Assembly: GCA_038363005.1 (NCBI GenBank)
Contig: JBBQBI010000014.1
Span: forward strand, 1-64,000
Length of the DNA stretch: 64,000 nucleotides
Direction of reading: 5' to 3'
From: JAKOWB01 sp038363005
GTDB lineage: Bacteria > Pseudomonadota > Alphaproteobacteria > Kiloniellales > JACOMY01
A model generated the notes under the pieces. It searched no databases and was not told where the DNA came from. It saw only the letters and a program-made list of their open reading frames with translations. Below, piece by piece: positions 62,032 through 64,000 of the stretch. The translations under genes and the position numbers were made by a program. The first letter of the stretch is position 1. Every line of letters begins with the position of its first letter.

Positions 62032-63252
62032 CTAGCCGGCCAGCAGGGCCATGAGGCCGCGTTCCAGATCGGCCGGGGCGATGCTGTAGTCGACCCCCTC
62101 TTTCATCTCCGCCGGCTCGGCTGTCGCTCCCACGACGAAGCCGACCGACTGCTCCAAGACCTCGGCGAGCGACAGATGGGGCAGATTGCGCCGGCTGCTG
62201 GGCTGCAACACCAGCAGCCGGCTGCCCGGTTCGGCATAAATCATCATGTGGCAGGCCGAACCATCCTCGGCGATGACATGACTGGCTTCTGACAGCAGGC
62301 GTGCCTGCTCGGCCAGGGGCAGCGCCTCGAGTATTATCTCCTGGAAACCTGCGATGCGCAGCCGCTCGGTGATGGCTTCGCGATTGCGCAGTCGCCGGTT
62401 CTGCAGGGACCAGTTGCGCCGGCTGATGAAGATCCTGCGCCAGGGCCGGCGCCAAGGCACCGGAGCCAGTACGGCACGCAGGTCCCGCATCACCGGTCGG
62501 GCCATTGGCGCGAAGGCCGTCTCGAAATGCAGGTTGGCACAGACGATGCCGTCGTCTAGCCGGGCGATCTCGCGCCCCGATTCCAACCAGGCGATGCGGT
62601 CTGGCGACAGGCCGTGCGACTTCAGCAACGGCGTCAGCTCGATCGGAAAGGGCGACGGCAGCAGGACGCGGTCGAACTCCAGGCCCAGGCATTGCGCCAG
62701 CAGCAGGCGCGGCAGAACCTCGATGAGCCAGTGGCCGAACACGCGGCTGCCAGGTTGCGCCAGCACCAGCGTCGGCGTGGTCAAGTGCACTTCGCGCAGT
62801 TGCGACAGCTCCATCCGCGGTTGGAACTCGTCGTCGTAAGTGAAGAAGGGCCCCAGGTGCAGCTTGAACTCGTCCAGGAAATGCTTGTTCTCCCGGGACG
62901 TGCTCGTGAAGTGGCTGGGACAATGCAGGCGCGCGCGCGGGCCCCATAACAGGATGCCCTGGCCGATCACGCCAAGGCCGCCACAGCGCGCCGCCACGGG
63001 GGCTGGCACCGCGACGCTGTTGCCGCCCCGGAAGATCGGCCGCCATTGCGGCCGCATCGGTCCTTCGAGGCAGAAGGGACGCGGCATCTCGACCTGCCGC
63101 GGCTGGTCGAGCTCGCGATAGAGGATCTCACCCGGTCGCGGCGGCCGGTCCAACGCGGCGACCGGGGTGCCGATCTCCTGCAGGTCCAGGTCCTGGTCGA
63201 TCTGCGCGTGGAACGAGGGCGGCAGAGGCGGCGGGGCGGTCGGTGTCGTCAA
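62032..63252 (-). CDS. glycosyltransferase family 61 protein
   Basis: A 406-residue GT61-family (DUF563) protein. Family segments: VFGHWLIEVLPRLLLAQ, WRRIFISRRNWSLQNRRLRNREAITERLRIAGFQEI and LLSEASHVIAEDGSACHMMIYAEPGSRLLVLQP. The N-terminal ~100 residues have no recognised domain. It would be cytoplasmic and transfer a sugar such as xylose or N-acetylglucosamine onto glycan or protein; acceptor unknown. It sits between the peroxiredoxin and the 2OG oxygenase in a same-strand run with gaps of about 55-60 bases. Confidence 0.85.
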   Translation of the reverse strand: MTTPTAPPPLPPSFHAQIDQDLDLQEIGTPVAALDRPPRPGEILYRELDQPRQVEMPRPFCLEGPMRPQWRPIFRGGNSVAVPAPVAARCGGLGVIGQGILLWGPRARLHCPSHFTSTSRENKHFLDEFKLHLGPFFTYDDEFQPRMELSQLREVHLTTPTLVLAQPGSRVFGHWLIEVLPRLLLAQCLGLEFDRVLLPSPFPIELTPLLKSHGLSPDRIAWLESGREIARLDDGIVCANLHFETAFAPMARPVMRDLRAVLAPVPWRRPWRRIFISRRNWSLQNRRLRNREAITERLRIAGFQEIILEALPLAEQARLLSEASHVIAEDGSACHMMIYAEPGSRLLVLQPSSRRNLPHLSLAEVLEQSVGFVVGATAEPAEMKEGVDYSIAPADLERGLMALLAG

Positions 63253-63308
63253 GGCTTCAACCCATCGTTGGGCCGGGGCCAGGACAGCCGTCCGACCGCC
63301 CGTTGCAT

Positions 63309-63944
63309 TCAGCGACCCGGCTGCTTGACCATGCGCAGGTAGGGCTTCAGCTCTTTCCAGCCATCGGGGAAGAGCTTCTTGGCGTCGTCGTTCGACAGCG
63401 AGGGCACGATGATCACGTCATCGCCGTTCTTCCAGTTCACCGGTGTCGCCACCTTGTTCTTGTCGGTGAGCTGGAGCGAGTCGATGACCCGGAGGATTTC
63501 GTCGAAGTTGCGTCCGGTGGAGGCCGGATAGGTGATGGTCAGACGCAGCTTCTTGTTCGGGTCGATGACGAAGACCGAACGCACGGTCAGTGTGTCGTTG
63601 GCATTGGGATGGATCATGCCATAGAGGTCGGACACCTTGCGGTCGGCGTCGGCCAGCAATGGGAAGTTCAGCGCCACGCCCTGGGTTTCCTTGATGTCGC
63701 CGACCCAGTCGGTGTGACTCTTCAAGGGGTCGACCGACAGGCCCAGGACCTTGACGTTGCGCTTGTCGAACTCCGGCTTCAGCTTGGCCACGGCACCCAG
63801 CTCGGTGGTGCAGACCGGCGTGAAGTCCTTGGGGTGCGAAAAGAGCACCACCCAGCCGCTCCCGGCATAGTCGTACAGCGTGATCGGCCCGGCGGTGGAT
63901 TCCTGGGTGAAGTTCGGAACGATGTCGCCCAGTCTGAGTGTCAT
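63309..63944 (-). CDS. 1-Cys peroxiredoxin (Prx6 type)
   Basis: A 211-residue peroxiredoxin reducing H2O2 or organic hydroperoxides. The peroxidatic Cys45 is in HPKDFTPVCTTEL; it is the only cysteine in the protein, as in 1-Cys Prx6 enzymes. LSVDPLKSHTDWVGDIKETQGVALNFPLLADADRKVSDLYGMIHPNANDTLTVRSVFVIDPNKKLRL and the long C-terminal domain (PVNWKNGDDVIIVPSL) fit that class. First gene of a possible unit with GT61 and the 2OG oxygenase. Confidence 0.93.
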   Translation of the reverse strand: MTLRLGDIVPNFTQESTAGPITLYDYAGSGWVVLFSHPKDFTPVCTTELGAVAKLKPEFDKRNVKVLGLSVDPLKSHTDWVGDIKETQGVALNFPLLADADRKVSDLYGMIHPNANDTLTVRSVFVIDPNKKLRLTITYPASTGRNFDEILRVIDSLQLTDKNKVATPVNWKNGDDVIIVPSLSNDDAKKLFPDGWKELKPYLRMVKQPGR

Positions 63945-64000
63945 GGCTTGGTCTCCTTGAAGACGGTTGCGGGCAGAAACTAGACGGCCCGACGCATAAT

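Overview
The window is a chromosomal stretch of a very GC-rich alphaproteobacterium, most likely of the Rhodospirillales type. This rests on G/C-dominated third codon positions, an rplM-rpsI pair with alphaproteobacterial-style extensions, a hom-glpX-recJ run, a class I PHA synthase, a metY plus CoA-binding pair, and C1/betaine genes (dimethylglycine-dehydrogenase-like plus MttB-like). I found no tRNA, rRNA, CRISPR array, prophage or insertion sequence. Genes are packed, with no gene-free gap above about 300 bases. The first ~109 bases are G and C homopolymer runs and look like a poor-quality contig end.

Layout. 0.1-3.1 kb: an MBOAT O-acyltransferase convergent with an SGNH-like membrane-anchored protein (probable polysaccharide O-acetylation) and a small conserved protein. 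3.3-9.5 kb: methyltransferase, MFS transporter, SnoaL-like protein, CoA-binding protein and O-acetylhomoserine sulfhydrylase, and two hypothetical proteins. 9.5-16.5 kb: acyl-CoA metabolism (two-domain CaiB/BaiF CoA-transferase, enoyl-CoA hydratase, PaaI thioesterase, SDR, HSL-type esterase) with three copies of a palindromic repeat. 16.5-17.7 kb: rplM-rpsI with a clear sigma-70 promoter, leader hairpin and terminator. 17.7-23.4 kb: ICL/PEPM-family enzyme, secreted protein, FAD oxidoreductase, FrhB-like Fe-S flavoprotein and GMC oxidoreductase.

23.4-32.2 kb is the most unusual part. Three large paralogous polytopic membrane proteins lie on one strand, with a VOC protein and a glutathione transferase between them. 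Two of the three each carry one in-frame stop at a tryptophan position and are otherwise open from end to end.

32.4-42.8 kb: PhoD phosphatase, gamma carbonic anhydrase, a TetR regulator divergent from a demethylating oxidase plus MttB homologue with a palindromic operator between them, PhaC, and an OmpA-type lipoprotein. 42.9-51.5 kb: hom-glpX-recJ, glyoxalase-like protein, threonine dehydratase, penicillin-acylase-family amidase. 51.5-58.1 kb: malonyl-CoA synthetase and malonyl-CoA decarboxylase, which together convert malonate to acetyl-CoA, with an alcohol dehydrogenase, a FAD oxidoreductase and a DMT exporter. 58.3-64 kb: type III-fold PLP decarboxylase (ornithine/lysine type), alpha/beta hydrolase, formate/nitrite-type channel, 2OG-Fe(II) oxygenase, GT61 glycosyltransferase and 1-Cys peroxiredoxin.

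Four large copies and one minimal copy of an inverted repeat built on CCCTCTCCC/GGGAGAGGG hairpins lie between genes, mostly at convergent 3' ends. Two of them run into neighbouring genes and encode their last 15-17 residues.
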